Shown piece after piece: positions 1 through 11,049 of a DNA stretch of 36,000 bases; the stretch's first letter is position 1; each line of letters opens with the position of its first letter. A model generated the notes under the pieces. It did no database searches, was not told the origin of the DNA, and was given only the letters and a program-made list of their open reading frames with translations. Origin of the DNA: Owenia fusiformis. Its lineage: Eukaryota; Annelida; Polychaeta; Sabellida; Oweniidae. Position numbers and translations under genes: made by a program. Location of the stretch: positions 1 to 36,000 of the forward strand of contig CAIIXF020000071.1 in assembly GCA_903813345.2 (NCBI GenBank), in the 5' to 3' direction.

Positions 1-51
1 ATTTTTATGTTTCAGAAAAAAATTTAATAAATAGGTTATTGATGGTGTTGG

Positions 52-183
52 TGGAATATGAATTTTATTTATTTTATTCGCCTCGAGAACTATCATATTA
101 TCACTCGGGCTATTGCCCTCAATCAATATGATGTTTTCCTTGGCCAATATCATATTTTCCCTCAGAATAAAATTCATATTCCA
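52..183. repeat. Small foldback hairpin element
   Basis: Bases 52-69 and 166-183 are an 18-bp perfect inverted repeat. The sequence between them repeats short AATATGAT-like words on both strands, so most of the 132 bases can fold back. It resembles a small MITE-like or palindromic repeat. No target-site duplication was identified. Confidence 0.55.
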
Positions 184-649
184 TCCCTCCCATTATATTA
201 CCTCTATATATCACACATACATTTTTAAAATGCTACTTGGAGAAGTATTAGTACTCATTATAGAATTTCTGATCTAATTGTGCCACTTTCACTTTCTCAT
301 ATTTTTAGAGGTAGGGGTTAACAAAGCCATATTTAAAATTCCAAATAGTATTGTATCATTACATTCTTTATATTACAATTCCCCACATAGATTGGAAATA
401 ATTTTAGATTACTTCTTAAAGCAGTATTGGTGCCAATTATTTCTCTGAAGCTGCAACAATAAAGTTGGCGAGACTAAAAAACGAATGAAAATATGCTTAT
501 TTATTACTATAAATTGTGTTTTTGTCAAAACCGATCAACATATCTCCCTATAGCTTTGGGAAACACTTGACTACAGTGCTAGCAACATAATATGTATAAA
601 TCAGTGCTATACTTAATGCATAACTGATTTTATAGAATGATAATATAGT
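184..649. other. AT-rich stretch with no recognised feature
   Basis: No ORF of note, no repeat shared with the rest of the window and no RNA gene was seen here. Confidence 0.5.
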
Positions 650-678
650 ACCCCCCTGAAATATTATTCTAGGGGGGT
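650..678. repeat. GC-rich 8-bp stem hairpin
   Basis: ACCCCCCT at 650-657 pairs perfectly with AGGGGGGT at 671-678 across a 13-base AT-rich loop. It stands out in AT-rich surroundings. In a eukaryote it is not a rho-independent terminator; it may be the terminal hairpin of an old transposon. Confidence 0.5.
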
Positions 679-914
679 GAAACTGCTCAGAATCCTTCGT
701 CCACAAATTAAAAAGACCCAGACATATATGAATTGATGCTGAATGAAGTCATCTTTCAGAAACATTATGTCTATCAAGTGGCCCTTGAACTTCCCAAAAC
801 CCATGCTGTATCCTGGCCTAGTGATCCTTGGGGTGTGCCACTTCTTGGAGTTGCCGATTTCTGGTTAAACTCGGGGAAATGCTGGCGAGGTATGGCGGTT
901 TTGGGGCTGTCGAG

Positions 915-1140
915 TTGACACACATAAAATGGCCGAATTTTTTTTTCAAAAACTACAAATCGGCGTATGCCTATGGGGCATATTTGTATAAAATATCAAC
1001 ACAACCTCTCTTAGCAGTTATTACATTGCGAAAGATGTAAAGAGACACACATAAAATGGCTGCCATATTTTTCAGAAGCAAATTTTACTGCTTTTTATTC
1101 CACTAAACCCAGCATATGGGGTTTAAGTATTCCAGTTTAT
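915..1140. repeat. Two diverged units of an ATGGC-type tandem repeat
   Basis: The phrase GACACACATAAAATGGC starts near 917 and recurs near 1045. Each copy is followed by a GCCAT- or AATTT-rich stretch and later a GCATATGGGG-like word. The spacing is about 130 bp. The layout resembles the larger ATGGCGGCCAT satellite arrays further right, but only two degenerate units survive. Confidence 0.4.
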
Positions 1141-1837
1141 TAGATATAGCAGGGCGTGTTCAAAATATCTAGATTTCAAATCAAGACACCATACTTTAGT
1201 GACCAAGCTGTTAGGTCAAGGTTATACTTGTAAAAAACTTAAGAAATCTTTTCTGGGCTTTGCTGAAAAGTACAATTGTGAGTCATTAATTTCGAAATTT
1301 CAAGTTTTACCACTTGAGATGCTAAAGGATGTAGGAATGGTATAATAAATTGGCACTTTTTGAGGTGGATCCCGGCTATGGCATTAATGGTTGAGAAATA
1401 GGGATCGGAACCTAACTACTAGTCTAGTATCTACAACTATTTTTGATGTTATGAGTATTAGCTATCAATTTTTTCAATTTTTCTTCACATGTATTGTAAT
1501 GACTTCAGTATGAATGAAATGTCCCTTGGTGTTCTGGTTGTTTCTTTTCACGTTACACTTACAGTTTGCTTTTCTTTTTTTTTTTTTAAAGTTTTAGTCA
1601 CTCTTCTCTTTGGCATTTGCGCTTATATATTTATTAACGTAATATACTAATAAACAAAGTAACCAAAAGATAAAACAGTACATCATATCAAAGGGATCTT
1701 TGATTATAATAATTCTGAGATTCTCGTCATTAAAGTTCCAGTCTTTAGAACTTTACACTGTTTAATTTCAAGTCATAAATTCTCTAAATTCAGTACTCTA
1801 AAATTGTTTATGGCCGTCGCCTAATTCATGCCATGGT
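1141..1837. other. No recognised feature
   Basis: AT-rich sequence with a T13-like homopolymer near 1575. No coding region or shared repeat was recognised. Confidence 0.4.
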
Positions 1838-2374
1838 TTAACCAAACATGAACAATTTAAATGCAAAAAATTCACGGTATGCTACTCTGTTCTCACTGGC
1901 TTTGTAAAATACATTAGCGTCCTTCTCCACGACAGCAAAGCTACAGGAACTTGTTTTATCAGCTTTGTTAAAATATTCTTCAGCATTGTATATGTTGGAT
2001 ATTCTACTCTGGCCATTATAGTAAACCTCCACCAGAAACTCGAAATTATTATGCAATCGAATAACTTCGAGTGAAAACTTTTGCAATTCTCTCTTTGCGT
2101 TATTCAGATCCATCTCCTGTTGCTTCTTGTCCTTGCTCGCGACCACGATGCTACGTCCGTTTTGTCGAAGAAATATATGTCCGCCACATACGTTCATACG
2201 ATTTTTATTTGAGCCAGTTATCGGATTGTAAATTAAAACAAACCACACCCGCCAATAATATTTTTTCTCTAAGGAACTGAACAATCCGAGACTAAATTGC
2301 TCATTACTCATTCCGGAATTATCCCTGGCATAATCTAATATTTCCTCTCTAGACTGGGCATGATAACTATCCAT
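1838..2374 (-). CDS. Hypothetical protein, 178 codons, unrecognised
   Basis: An open frame on the minus strand runs from ATG at 2374 to a stop at 1838. It stays open 25 codons further upstream to another ATG at 2449, but that extension reads into a repeat shared with 15.55-15.61 kb, so I prefer the 2374 start. The composition looks like real protein: an acidic N-terminus (MDSYHAQSREEILDYARDN), then a hydrophobic aromatic stretch (KYYWRVWFVLIYNPITGS), a basic segment (RQNGRSIVVASKDKKQ), an amphipathic helix-like part and a mixed C-terminus. There is no signal peptide and no clear membrane helix. I cannot name a family. It may be a last exon, because no TATA box or splice acceptor is obvious just upstream. 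Repeat insertion immediately upstream suggests the 5' part of the gene is elsewhere or lost. Confidence 0.45.
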   Translation of the reverse strand: MDSYHAQSREEILDYARDNSGMSNEQFSLGLFSSLEKKYYWRVWFVLIYNPITGSNKNRMNVCGGHIFLRQNGRSIVVASKDKKQQEMDLNNAKRELQKFSLEVIRLHNNFEFLVEVYYNGQSRISNIYNAEEYFNKADKTSSCSFAVVEKDANVFYKASENRVAYREFFAFKLFMFG

Positions 2375-2395
2375 GACAACAATACAACAACAATA

Positions 2396-2817
2396 CAACA
2401 TGTTTTTAGACCTCAATATTATAGTTATACAAAGGAATTTTTGGTTCATTTTAAAAAAGTATTCAAAAAATTAAAACAAAATCCCCCCAAAATAGATAAA
2501 AATCAAGATAAACCTTTTATTTCATTAACAAGATACTTTTTTAAAATCAACCAATATTTTTTTGTACAATTACAATACTAGTATTGAGAGACCTAAACAT
2601 GTTGTGTTTATGCCGATTTGTTCCAATAAGGTTCGGAAAGATGGTTCATTTCACTCTGGAAACATGATACCAAGAATAAAACAAGTGTTTGATGTGTTTT
2701 CTAAAACAATATAGATGAAAGTATATATATGTTTTTCGAACTATATTGTTACCATTCAAAAGATGACCATTAAATTGACGATGCGTTAAATTTTTAGATG
2801 TTTTATGACTGGTTTAA
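2396..2817 (-). repeat. Split dispersed repeat, left half (copy 1)
   Basis: Bases about 2510-2813 match the reverse complement of 15345-15640 closely, including a shared TATATTGTTTTAG word and the ATGATACCAAGAA region. The copy stops exactly at TTAA (2814-2817). The missing continuation is found at 13140-13190. Its distal end is itself doubled: 2396-2464 is an inverted copy of about 2535-2602, forming a hairpin with ACAACATGTTT at its outer ends. A third copy is at 30247-30490. Confidence 0.7.
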
Positions 2818-2996
2818 AGAAACCCACCACCTTACAAAACTTCTTAATGGAGAGGAATAAGGAAAATGCTTGCCGGATTCTGAATCTGTGTATTATTTAA
2901 TGATTTTTCACCGTCTTAGAATTTCAATTTTTTCCTTTGAAAAATGAGATTTGCATTGTTTTCCAATTAGAAAAATGAGTAAACATGAATAGCTCG
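2818..2996. repeat. Left-terminal module, copy 1
   Basis: About 180 bp that matches 6090-6275 nearly base for base, including ACACCTTACAAAACTTC-like, TGCTTGCCGGATTCTGAATC and ATGAATAGCTCG words. Both copies directly follow TTAA, which supports reading this as the end of a TTAA-specific transposon. The two copies diverge abruptly after AATAGCTCG. Confidence 0.65.
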
Positions 2997-3765
2997 TTGT
3001 ACGAGGTGCAATGCTCTACTGAACACCAGACTACAGTGTGGATTAGGATCAATGACACACATAAAAATTAATTTAAAAATATTTCATTTTTGTTATAAAG
3101 ATGACCCATAGCTTTACTATTGACTTGCCACAGTCAACGTTGAGCGAGCACATTGGGCAACATCAGAAAAACCCAAAATACAGAATAATATTCTATGATG
3201 TTAAAGGAATATTCCTTGCCAAACCATCTCTCTCCTCATATGGTAGCTATAACCATATATATGCTTGCCATGTTTAGCAAAACACGCAAAAATGTTTTGA
3301 TATGGTCAAAGGTACCGTCCCAACAGACCCCCTTTTCTGCCCCCATCAGAATCAAACTTATTTTGCATCTAGAGTATCCTCACAAATGTACTTCACAATA
3401 ATATTTCAAAATTAGGTCAAATGATGAGCCAATAAGGTCACTGGGTGCAAAAAAGGTCAAGTTGGTAAAATCAATCTAATGATCAAGTAATTTCCTTAAA
3501 CACACCATACTTAACACAAGGAAAATGTTTGAAAATTTTTTAGTCAAAACACATGTACTTGTATACTGTCAAAATATTGTATTGTAATATATTTGATATT
3601 AATATTCTAAAGCTTTGATACAACATATTATAGTATTTATTGAATTTCTATTGGTACCAATACGTACAGTTGCTGAAAGTTGAATGTATAGTTTCAAAGG
3701 GGTCGGGTCAAAATATTGATGTCCATCAAAAAAAAGCGTAATTAATTTATTTGGGTCTAAACCAC

Positions 3766-3780
3766 CCCCCCCCCTCCCCC
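3766..3780. repeat. C-rich tract
   Basis: A run of C residues interrupted by a single T, followed by CTTG, within AT-rich sequence of the foldback element. It is a mononucleotide-rich low-complexity tract. Confidence 0.6.
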
Positions 3781-4140
3781 TTGTAACAAAACCAAAAATC
3801 TTGAAAATTGAAATTCCTAGGAAAACGAAAATCGATATCCGTCACCTAATGGAATTAGTGTTTGACCCCCTCCCCTAATGAAAAAAATTACGTTTTTCAA
3901 TTGACATCGATATTTTGACCCAACCCCTAACAAATATTTTTGTTATTTTAAAACTATTCCATGTCAGTATCACTATCCTCGGATAAAGGCAAGTCTTTGG
4001 CATCATGGAGAGAGTCACCTAGGAAATCTTTTGAAAACTGATAGCCTTCATGTCTGGCAACTCCCAAATAGGTGGCATTGTATCCAAAATGGTGGCAGAA
4101 ATGTTTAGAAAAAATACCAAAGAAGTCCAAAAAACTATAT

Positions 4141-4239
4141 GAGCTATGTTCTCCACCACTTTTTTTGCAACTGAAAATGTTGCCTAATTCAATTTTAGAT
4201 CTGCACAGCTAAAAATAAAAGTGGTGGAGAACATAGCTC
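4141..4239. repeat. Perfect 23-bp inverted repeat, 53-base loop
   Basis: Bases 4141-4163 (starting GAGCTATGTTCTCCACCACT) are the exact reverse complement of 4217-4239. The perfect match contrasts with the diverged outer arms of the same element, so this may be a younger nested insertion or a hairpin kept intact by gene conversion. Confidence 0.75.
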
Positions 4240-4696
4240 ACAGTGAATTTGTCCTTTCAATGAACCATGGTTCTATTCAATTGAGAATGGTAAATAATGG
4301 GGGTCTGGATTATAATCCCTTTTTATGCCACATATCATGCATCATCACACATAAATCTGCTGGATACATTTCAGTAGGGATTACATTATGCATAATTCAC
4401 TTAAATAATACTTGAAAATTGTTTTTAAGGCTTTATTTACTACATTTTCTAAAGAACACTAAATTTCACAAATAATCTGCCATGATGGGAGTGGTTACAG
4501 AAATGGGCCAAAAATCATATTTTTTACAGAAATATTCACTATATTTTTCAAGAAAATGAAAATACACATATCAGTCAAGAATATTTTGAACTTTTTTTTT
4601 CAAAAATCTATAATTGCGTTTTCATGAAATTTTCTAAGTCCTTAAAGGGATCCCAATAAGACTGTACCTTTGATCACTTAGAAATATGATGCTCAA

Positions 4697-5030
4697 TTCC
4701 AGTAAGCTGCCATCTTTTAAAATTTCACACAGGAAGTGATGTCATCGACTCTCAACTTTGCATATAGCATTAGGCGAGGAGCTATTAAGAATTACAAAAC
4801 CAGCTAAATATTCTTTTTCAACTTTGTATCTTATTTAATCCTTCTGAAAATCTCTTCTTTTATTCTAAGTTGACAAGCCCTGAAAATATTTTTGCACAGA
4901 AAGTAATGATCACTTGTCTAGAAGTGATTTTGTGCTACTTTCCTATACTGTTATGGGCAAGGTTATAGAAGTTGAGAGTTGATGACATCACTTCCTGCAA
5001 GAAATCTTAAAAGATGGCAGCTCACTGGAA
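4697..5030. repeat. Inverted repeat with about 62-bp arms
   Basis: Bases 4697-4758 pair with 4969-5030 with few mismatches. Shared words are AGCTGCCATCTTTTAA and AGGAAGTGATGTCATC. The spacer is about 210 bases. It lies wholly inside the 3205-5164 element and may be a MITE nested within it. Confidence 0.65.
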
Positions 5031-6085
5031 ATAAGCACTAGATTTTTAAATGATCAATATTGACCATATTAAAACATTTTCCCATGTTTTGCTATATATG
5101 GAAACTATATATATGATTATAGCTACCATATCAAGAGAGAAAGGGTCTGGCAAGGAATATTCCTTTAATATGGTATGTATATGTAAGCCACATCTAATAC
5201 AATTTTAATGCAATATTTCATTTTGCTGAGGGATATTAATCTTTTTATTCCATTATAACAGTTTTCCAGGGGATTAACAGTAATATATAAAAGCTATTGA
5301 AAATCCCATATCAGGAAAATCACTTATTGAATCCTGTATCTGATTCCATATCAGCCAAAAATCTGAGCGAGATTTGCATCACCATTTCAGAATTTAATTT
5401 TAGAATTTCTACACAAAAGGATATTTTTGTTGCGGACAATACTACATCACGCAATCTTTTTTTATAAAGATATTTGGAGAGATTGCATGGTGCAAAGTCA
5501 TCTGTAACGAAGAATCCTCATTGCATCAAAATTCTACAAGTAATATCTGAAATGATAATGCAAAAATGGTGCTGATACAAAAGTAAAACTTCTGTGCTAA
5601 TCTACATGGACCTTTGGCTTACTATATATACAATATCTCATGGGAATGTATTTCCATCTGCTCAAGATACATTATGAAGATACTAGTATCATATTTTAGC
5701 TTCGAAAATCACAATCGTTGGATAATACATTTGTCTCAGAATGATAGGCCACCCAGTAGCAATGTAGCTATCACTTGAAGTGGACCCTTGAGAATAATGA
5801 ACTTACTTTCAAATTGGTCTTGCTTCTGTGGTGTATGTGGCTTTTTAGCAAATCTGCCACGCTCATTTCTTTCCAGAACCATCTTGTTCACATGTATCAC
5901 TATACGCGCATGTATAGACAGATGACATAGATATATATACATGAGAACAATATTCTTTGTTTTCTTAAAAATTGATGGGTTTACTGTGAATTCAATAAAT
6001 TACAATTTGCAAGGGGTAAGTATACTGTATGACCTTAGTTCATCCAGTAGTACGTTTACTGCAAAGTACTGTTTATATATGCAGC

Positions 6086-6275
6086 TTAAAGGGACCCAAC
6101 ACCTTACAAAACTTCTTAACGGAGAAGATTAAGGGAAAATGCTTGCCGGATTCTGAATCTGTGTATTTTTTAATGATTTTTCACCGTCTTAGAATATAAT
6201 GTTTTTCTTTTGAAAAAATGAGATTTGCATTGTTTTCCAATTAGAAAAATGAGTAAACATGAATAGCTCGAAATC
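6086..6275. repeat. Left-terminal module, copy 2, at a TTAA junction
   Basis: TTAA at 6086-6089 is followed by AGGGACCCAACACCTTAC, matching TTAAAGGRR. The sequence just before it (TATATATGCAGC) is shared with 12947-12958, where the TTAA at 12959-12962 is followed by unrelated sequence. This copy is better preserved at its terminus than the one at 2818. Confidence 0.65.
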
Positions 6276-7245
6276 TAACGGTGAGATTTTGTTTTAAAAA
6301 ATCATGGATATCAAGGCTAAATATAGCTATACAATAAACATAAAAAAGCAATGCTTGGACTCTTCATATTTACACAAAAAACTAATTAGTAAATGACACT
6401 GTATAAAAAAACGAATATTGCTTGCAAATAACGAGCAATTCTGGTGTTTATTTGCTTCGAATAGCATGTTATAAACAGTAATCGTCACTGACAGAACGCA
6501 GACAATAACTGCATATATGGAACACAAATATATGCAGCTGCATATAACAAACAACCACAGAGAATACTGACTGAATATACGGGTACTGTCACTGAGTATA
6601 TTTGCTTATATTCAGACATACTTTGCATATTTGCTGTTTACTTGTGATTATATGCAGCGCAGAAACTGCATATACCTGCTTATTTGGGATAGACAAATAT
6701 AAGCAGTTGAGCATACTAGATATATAGAAATTGTCACTGGTTATATTTGCGTATGATCTGCATATATGCCATTTTTCATGAGTATTCCTGCATATTTTGA
6801 GATAAGTGATATGCAGCATGTGATTATATTGAGACATGTACGAGAATATAAACTAACTATATACATTAGCATATATTGAGTCAAGATCGGTATATTTGGC
6901 ATCCTTTAAGATTATATGCAGCACAAGATATGCATATTTTTGCTTATTTAGGAGGACTGGTAGACGCTGTTTTGTGAATTGGGCAGAAAGAATTGCACAC
7001 AAACAGCTTTTACGTTTTTATAATTTATTTTAAATTTCTAAAATACATCAGGAAACGAAAATCATTTTCAAAAACAAGGATATGATGTTCAATACTAAAA
7101 AAATATGATGAAACATTTTGATGGATATAAATAGGATTATTATGTTTTGGCCAAACCTGTATACTGCTAAACAAATAATTATATATTTACATTGCATTGT
7201 ACATGATGTAACATTATATTTCTATCTTTAAAATGGTGCGAACTT
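6276..7245. repeat. Degenerate TATATGCAG-rich tract
   Basis: From about 6500 to 6960 the words TATATGCAGC, GCATATTTGC and CTGCATATA recur on both strands. Two longer similar pairs occur near 6592 and 6735 (ACTG.GTATATTTGC) and near 6648 and 6911 (GATTATATGCAGC). A similar tract is at 11440-11620. It looks like an old tandem array with eroded spacing. No gene was recognised. Confidence 0.4.
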
Positions 7246-7279
7246 ATGCTCCAAATCAATGTATGCATATTGCTCGATC

Positions 7280-7405
7280 TTGAAAACTGTGTTTTTGTAG
7301 TTAGATATGGCCTGTCTTCCGGTAGAAAATTCTCGTGCGATACCGAATTCTGCTTTCCCCATTCAAACTCCATTCTTCTACAAGTTTCTCAATATCTATG
7401 TAAGT
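7280..7405 (-). CDS. Possible small exon, frame undecided
   Basis: On the minus strand two overlapping frames look protein-like. One has ATG at 7373 in a good initiation context and continues MEFEWGKQNSVSHENF. The other, entered from an AG at about 7397, reads IEKLVEEWSLNGESRIRYR and stops after about 30 codons. GC content is above the local average. Neither frame matches a family I know, and the acceptor has a weak pyrimidine tract. It lies 350 bases downstream of the candidate first exon at 7752. It could also be chance. Confidence 0.2.
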
Positions 7406-7751
7406 TCAGCTATCACATGGTTTCTATTTTGCAAGAAATCTGTCACTGCACACAAATACACTGCTCTGGAGACACTGCTCTGAAAGTACATAGACACTAC
7501 TGTGTATTTTAATCAATGATACAAAGACACCAGTTTATAGCATACTGTTCAGCCATACAGTATAATAGACCTTCCAAGACAATCAATTAATTAAATTATC
7601 AAGATCAATGCCAAGTCTTATATTTACAACAATTTGCCAAGTGTCTTTATTGTGTTTTTTATTCATCGAACCTACTTATATCAAAACTCAATCATCTATC
7701 CATTAAGAGAAATAAAAAGAGAAATAAAAAGCAAGCTAAACTTTCACTTAC

Positions 7752-7847
7752 GAGAGGCTTCGTCGTGTTCCTGGGTGTGGCGTGAAGCAAACGACTGTCT
7801 GGCTAAATTGCACCAATGTGTAGACATTCTCACCGTATGGCTTTATA
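7752..7847 (-). promoter_or_regulatory. Possible core promoter and first exon, minus strand
   Basis: A TATAAA box on the minus strand spans 7847-7842. About 90 bases downstream lies a near-consensus splice donor (CTC then GTAAGTG, with GT at 7751-7750). Between them is a locally GC-richer segment with an open frame beginning at ATG 7827 (MSTHWCNLARQSF), which stays open to the donor. The ATG sits only about 20 bases from the TATA box, so transcripts starting at the usual distance would miss it and the exon would be untranslated. No family was recognised. Confidence 0.25.
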
Positions 7848-7959
7848 TTTATTGACTACTCGTAGAGCAAGCAAAGCAAGGCAAAATGTCAACCACCTTT
7901 GTGCATGTCACGTACGATCATTACTTGTGCATCATAGCTCGGAGACATGCAGCTTGCTC

Positions 7960-9770
7960 AATATCCACCCTCCCCTCATCTTCAGTTATTCAATAACAAT
8001 AGATATTGTTAAAACATGAAAGACTATATTCTGCAATATTTTGCTGGTATATTGAACAAGCATAATACTGTATTGATGAACCCATGATTTGACATCTCTA
8101 ATAAGTAATCTAAACATAAACAGTGCTAATTACCTGACACAATTGCACAATTGTGGCCGGATGTTTGGAGAAGCATTCGTGATTTGTATAGAATTACCTT
8201 TTCATTCTTGGCATTCAAAATACAAACTAATAATTCACTTTTTATGTATTCAGTTTTAATTTCAAATAATAAGCGTATTCATAGGATTAAATCTGAATGA
8301 TATTCTGGTGATTTAAGAATTGTATTAATCTTGGACACCCTCCCGACATAATATAAATAAGCTGCAATCAAGAAATTGATAGACATAATTTAATCAGATA
8401 AATGGCTTATCTAGTTGTTAAGATTACTGATAAAGTGTTTGTCGGAACCCTTATTTAATATTTGTGTAGGCCTTGATATATATCTTATCTATATAGGGAT
8501 TCAGCAAGGGATTATTGGGTCAAATGTATTTTCCTCGCTAATGCCTAGGTCACATTTGCTGCGATTCATCGGCCCGGTTGAGTATTTTGTTCCAAACTGA
8601 AATATGTGTTGCAATCAAATGTTTCGAAAGCAATTTACCATGATTTAAACAAAACATCATTAAAACTCTTTTTCAGACATTCAATCAATTTAAATCAATC
8701 AAGTTTAAATGCGATCTCGCATATATTGCATACATGTATTTGCAGATGTAGTGATTGTATCTTACTCACATTTTCACATTATAATAGCTGTCATTTGACA
8801 TGTAATATTGAGTTTAATATTTTGATACATTTGTTTATTATTTTGCGATCATTAAAGCTTTAATCGGGGATAAAGATTGTGAATAAGTACACGTACATTA
8901 CGTATTACAAGTCAAAAACCTTATTTACTTTACACCATAATTTACTAGGAACCCAGATGCTAGAAGAAGCAGTAGATAAAACGGGGATAAAACTCACATC
9001 AAATAAGCTAGATGTAATTATTGAAAGGGTTATTGGTATTAAAAATCTCAATATTTTATTTCAACAAATGCCTTGATCTCAGGTATTACTTTCCCATGGC
9101 TTTAAAAATCATCCCAGCACTAATCATAAGTAACACCATTGAACACAAGCCGTCTGATTGCATTACTTGCTAAAATAACATCCTTAGAAGTGAACAATAC
9201 AAACATCTGATAATAATCTAGCTAAGCCCCCCCCCCGTGGTATCCATGCCCGCCTTATTATATTCTTAAAAATGTTGAACTACCGTTTGTATTCCTTCAG
9301 AGATAATCGGTTAATTTCTGAATTTAACAGAAATTTAATTATACAATGTAGCACGGGGACTATACAATCATTACATAATTGTAAATTTACCTTGCAAAAT
9401 ATTTTTATGCGGAAATTAGAACTACCGGCTGTAGAAATTAATCCATATAATAACTATTAATTGATCTGTCAAATGAAACAGTTGCAATAAATGTGGCCGT
9501 TTCTTTATCTTTATTATCAACTGAGCATACCGAATCTTTCAAAATTCGTGAATATATTTGGAAATGAGAAACAAAGCAAGACCCAATTCGAAATAGAAAC
9601 AAGGCTATCTCTGATAAAATGCATAACAGAAAACATGTATTGTGAAATATATTGTTTGCAAGTTTAACTCAGTAAAGTCACCTGAGTAATGTATGTCCCC
9701 TAATATCTTATTACACGATTGAGAAGACTGTGGCAATTCATCATATTCCCGGGCTCATATTACAGGCTCG
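7960..9770. other. About 1.8 kb with no recognised feature
   Basis: AT-rich sequence with only short, compositionally unconvincing ORFs. A C9 tract is near 9229. If the composite-insertion reading is right, this is transposon interior, but no transposase motif was seen. Confidence 0.4.
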
Positions 9771-10175
9771 TTGCCAGCTTTTGCCTGGGGGGAGGGGGGC
9801 TCACGTACTTTCAGAAAAGTTCATATTAAACGCAATTGATATTTCATGCAAATATCATGTAGAATATAGAGTTTAGTGTCAAGGTTATCTCATTTGATTT
9901 CACAAAATGGCTAACCTTATAAGCACTATTTGAACCAGGGGCAGAGTCAGCAATTGTTCAGGGGGTGAGATTTCTTGGGTTTGCATCAATGCGAACGAAG
10001 CGAGGCCCGGAACGGCGTTTACCCCCGGAATTTCTGGATGTCAATGACTGTCAATGTTTTTTTTCATATTTTGCAAAATTGCTTTTTCTTTTTGAGAGGG
10101 TGAGGAATGCAAGCGCACATGTCCCCTCCCCGCCTTGGCTACGCCCATGCGAACCTTCACCCAGCCGTTAACAGA
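9771..10175. repeat. GC-richer patch, probably an old interspersed repeat
   Basis: It contains GGGGGGAGGGGGGCTCAC, GGGGCAGAGTCAGC, GCGAACGAAGCGAGGC and CCTTGGCTACGCCCATG words. These look like fragments of SINE- or MITE-type repeats with G-rich heads and GCTACGCC tails. No clean boundary or poly-A tail was found. Confidence 0.3.
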
Positions 10176-10399
10176 TATGGAAATTATGTTATAATGATCA
10201 TGACATAGATAATGAGACAGAATGTAGCCTGTATAACTGTTGATTCCCGGGTTTTGTCTCTTCCTTCTCATATTATCAAATTATCAAAAAATGATATTTT
10301 GATTCACAAAACTGCACCGAAACATTACGAAGGCAAACGCATTTACAATCTATAGTTCTGAAAAAGCAGGATTAAAAAAGCCAGTTTCAAACTGAAGTT

Positions 10400-10415
10400 A
10401 AAAAGCCGGCTTTTT
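10400..10415. repeat. Perfect 16-bp palindrome
   Basis: AAAAAGCCGGCTTTTT is self-complementary. It follows a near-copy (AAAAAAGCCAGTTT) 24 bases earlier. It has no assigned role. Confidence 0.5.
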
Positions 10416-11031
10416 GATACCCAGCTTGTAAAATTCAAATAAGAATACTACACTATATTTATTTTCTATTTAAACTTAAATCAATTTATTATGAACAAAC
10501 TATCCGGGCAAACTATGACCAAGCATCGGGAATAGAAAACTCATGTAAATGAGTTATATAAGACAATGAAATCAACACTGATTGAAACATAAACATTATG
10601 AAATCTTTCGATTCCACTACCTGTTATAATTTTTTTAAATACCGACTTTACCGGGAAGAATTTAACATGGGCTTTAATTCAAAGGCAAGAATGTGTTTTG
10701 ATAACTTATTAAGCGGATTAAAAGCTGTTGGACGTTGCTCCAGTGATTTATATTTTATGATTCTGAATTGATGTGTGGATTATAATTGAAATCGAAAACA
10801 ACACCAAAAGAGTCTAGACTTCCATTTGCTTTGATCATGAGGAATTGGAAACAATCAAAGCGGCGATTTGAAAAAGTAAAAACTTGAATTCCCATGCATA
10901 ATCCACGATTTAATACAAACGGTGTTAACAGGTTGTCAAATTTAAATAATAATACCTTCTCAGGAAGAATTAGGTTGCATTGACTCTGAAAGTAGAGATA
11001 ACAAGTTCAGCGGTGTAGCCAGCTTTCCGTC

Positions 11032-11049
11032 GGGGGGGGGGGGGGGGGG
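11032..11049 (+). repeat. G18 homopolymer next to a GTGTAGCCAGC word
   Basis: Eighteen consecutive G residues follow CGGTGTAGCCAGCTTTCCGT. The combination of a GTAGCCA word and a G run resembles the head of interspersed repeats. The tract could form a G-quadruplex and is prone to sequencing error, so its length is uncertain. Confidence 0.6.

Larger units (their letters stand above)
3205..5164. mobile_element. TTAA-flanked foldback element, 1,960 bp
   Basis: The terminal inverted repeats start AGGAATATTCCTTGCCA and extend about 105 bp (3205-3311 against 5060-5164), with diverged patches. Both ends are flanked by TTAA (3201-3204 and 5165-5168). The termini fit TTAAAGGRR, the signature of T2/Kolobok-type MITEs. 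There is no transposase: the longest ORF is under 70 codons. Two further inverted repeats lie inside, so the element can fold at several scales. Confidence 0.75.
2997..6085. repeat. Internal module, copy 1 (duplicate of 11712-12958)
   Basis: It begins TTGTACGAGGTGCAATGCTC and ends TTTATATATGCAGC next to TTAA at 6086. The same beginning and end occur at 11712 and 12958. The best match is 5620-6085 against 12520-12958, which also share ATCTCATGGGAATGTATTTC and GGGGTAAGTATACTGTATGA. Copy 1 carries the 1.96-kb foldback element at 3205-5164. Copy 2 carries the 637-bp foldback element and is shorter elsewhere. Confidence 0.6.

Noticed and set aside
650-678. Rho-independent terminator
   Set aside because: There is no adjacent T run in the right place and the DNA is eukaryotic.
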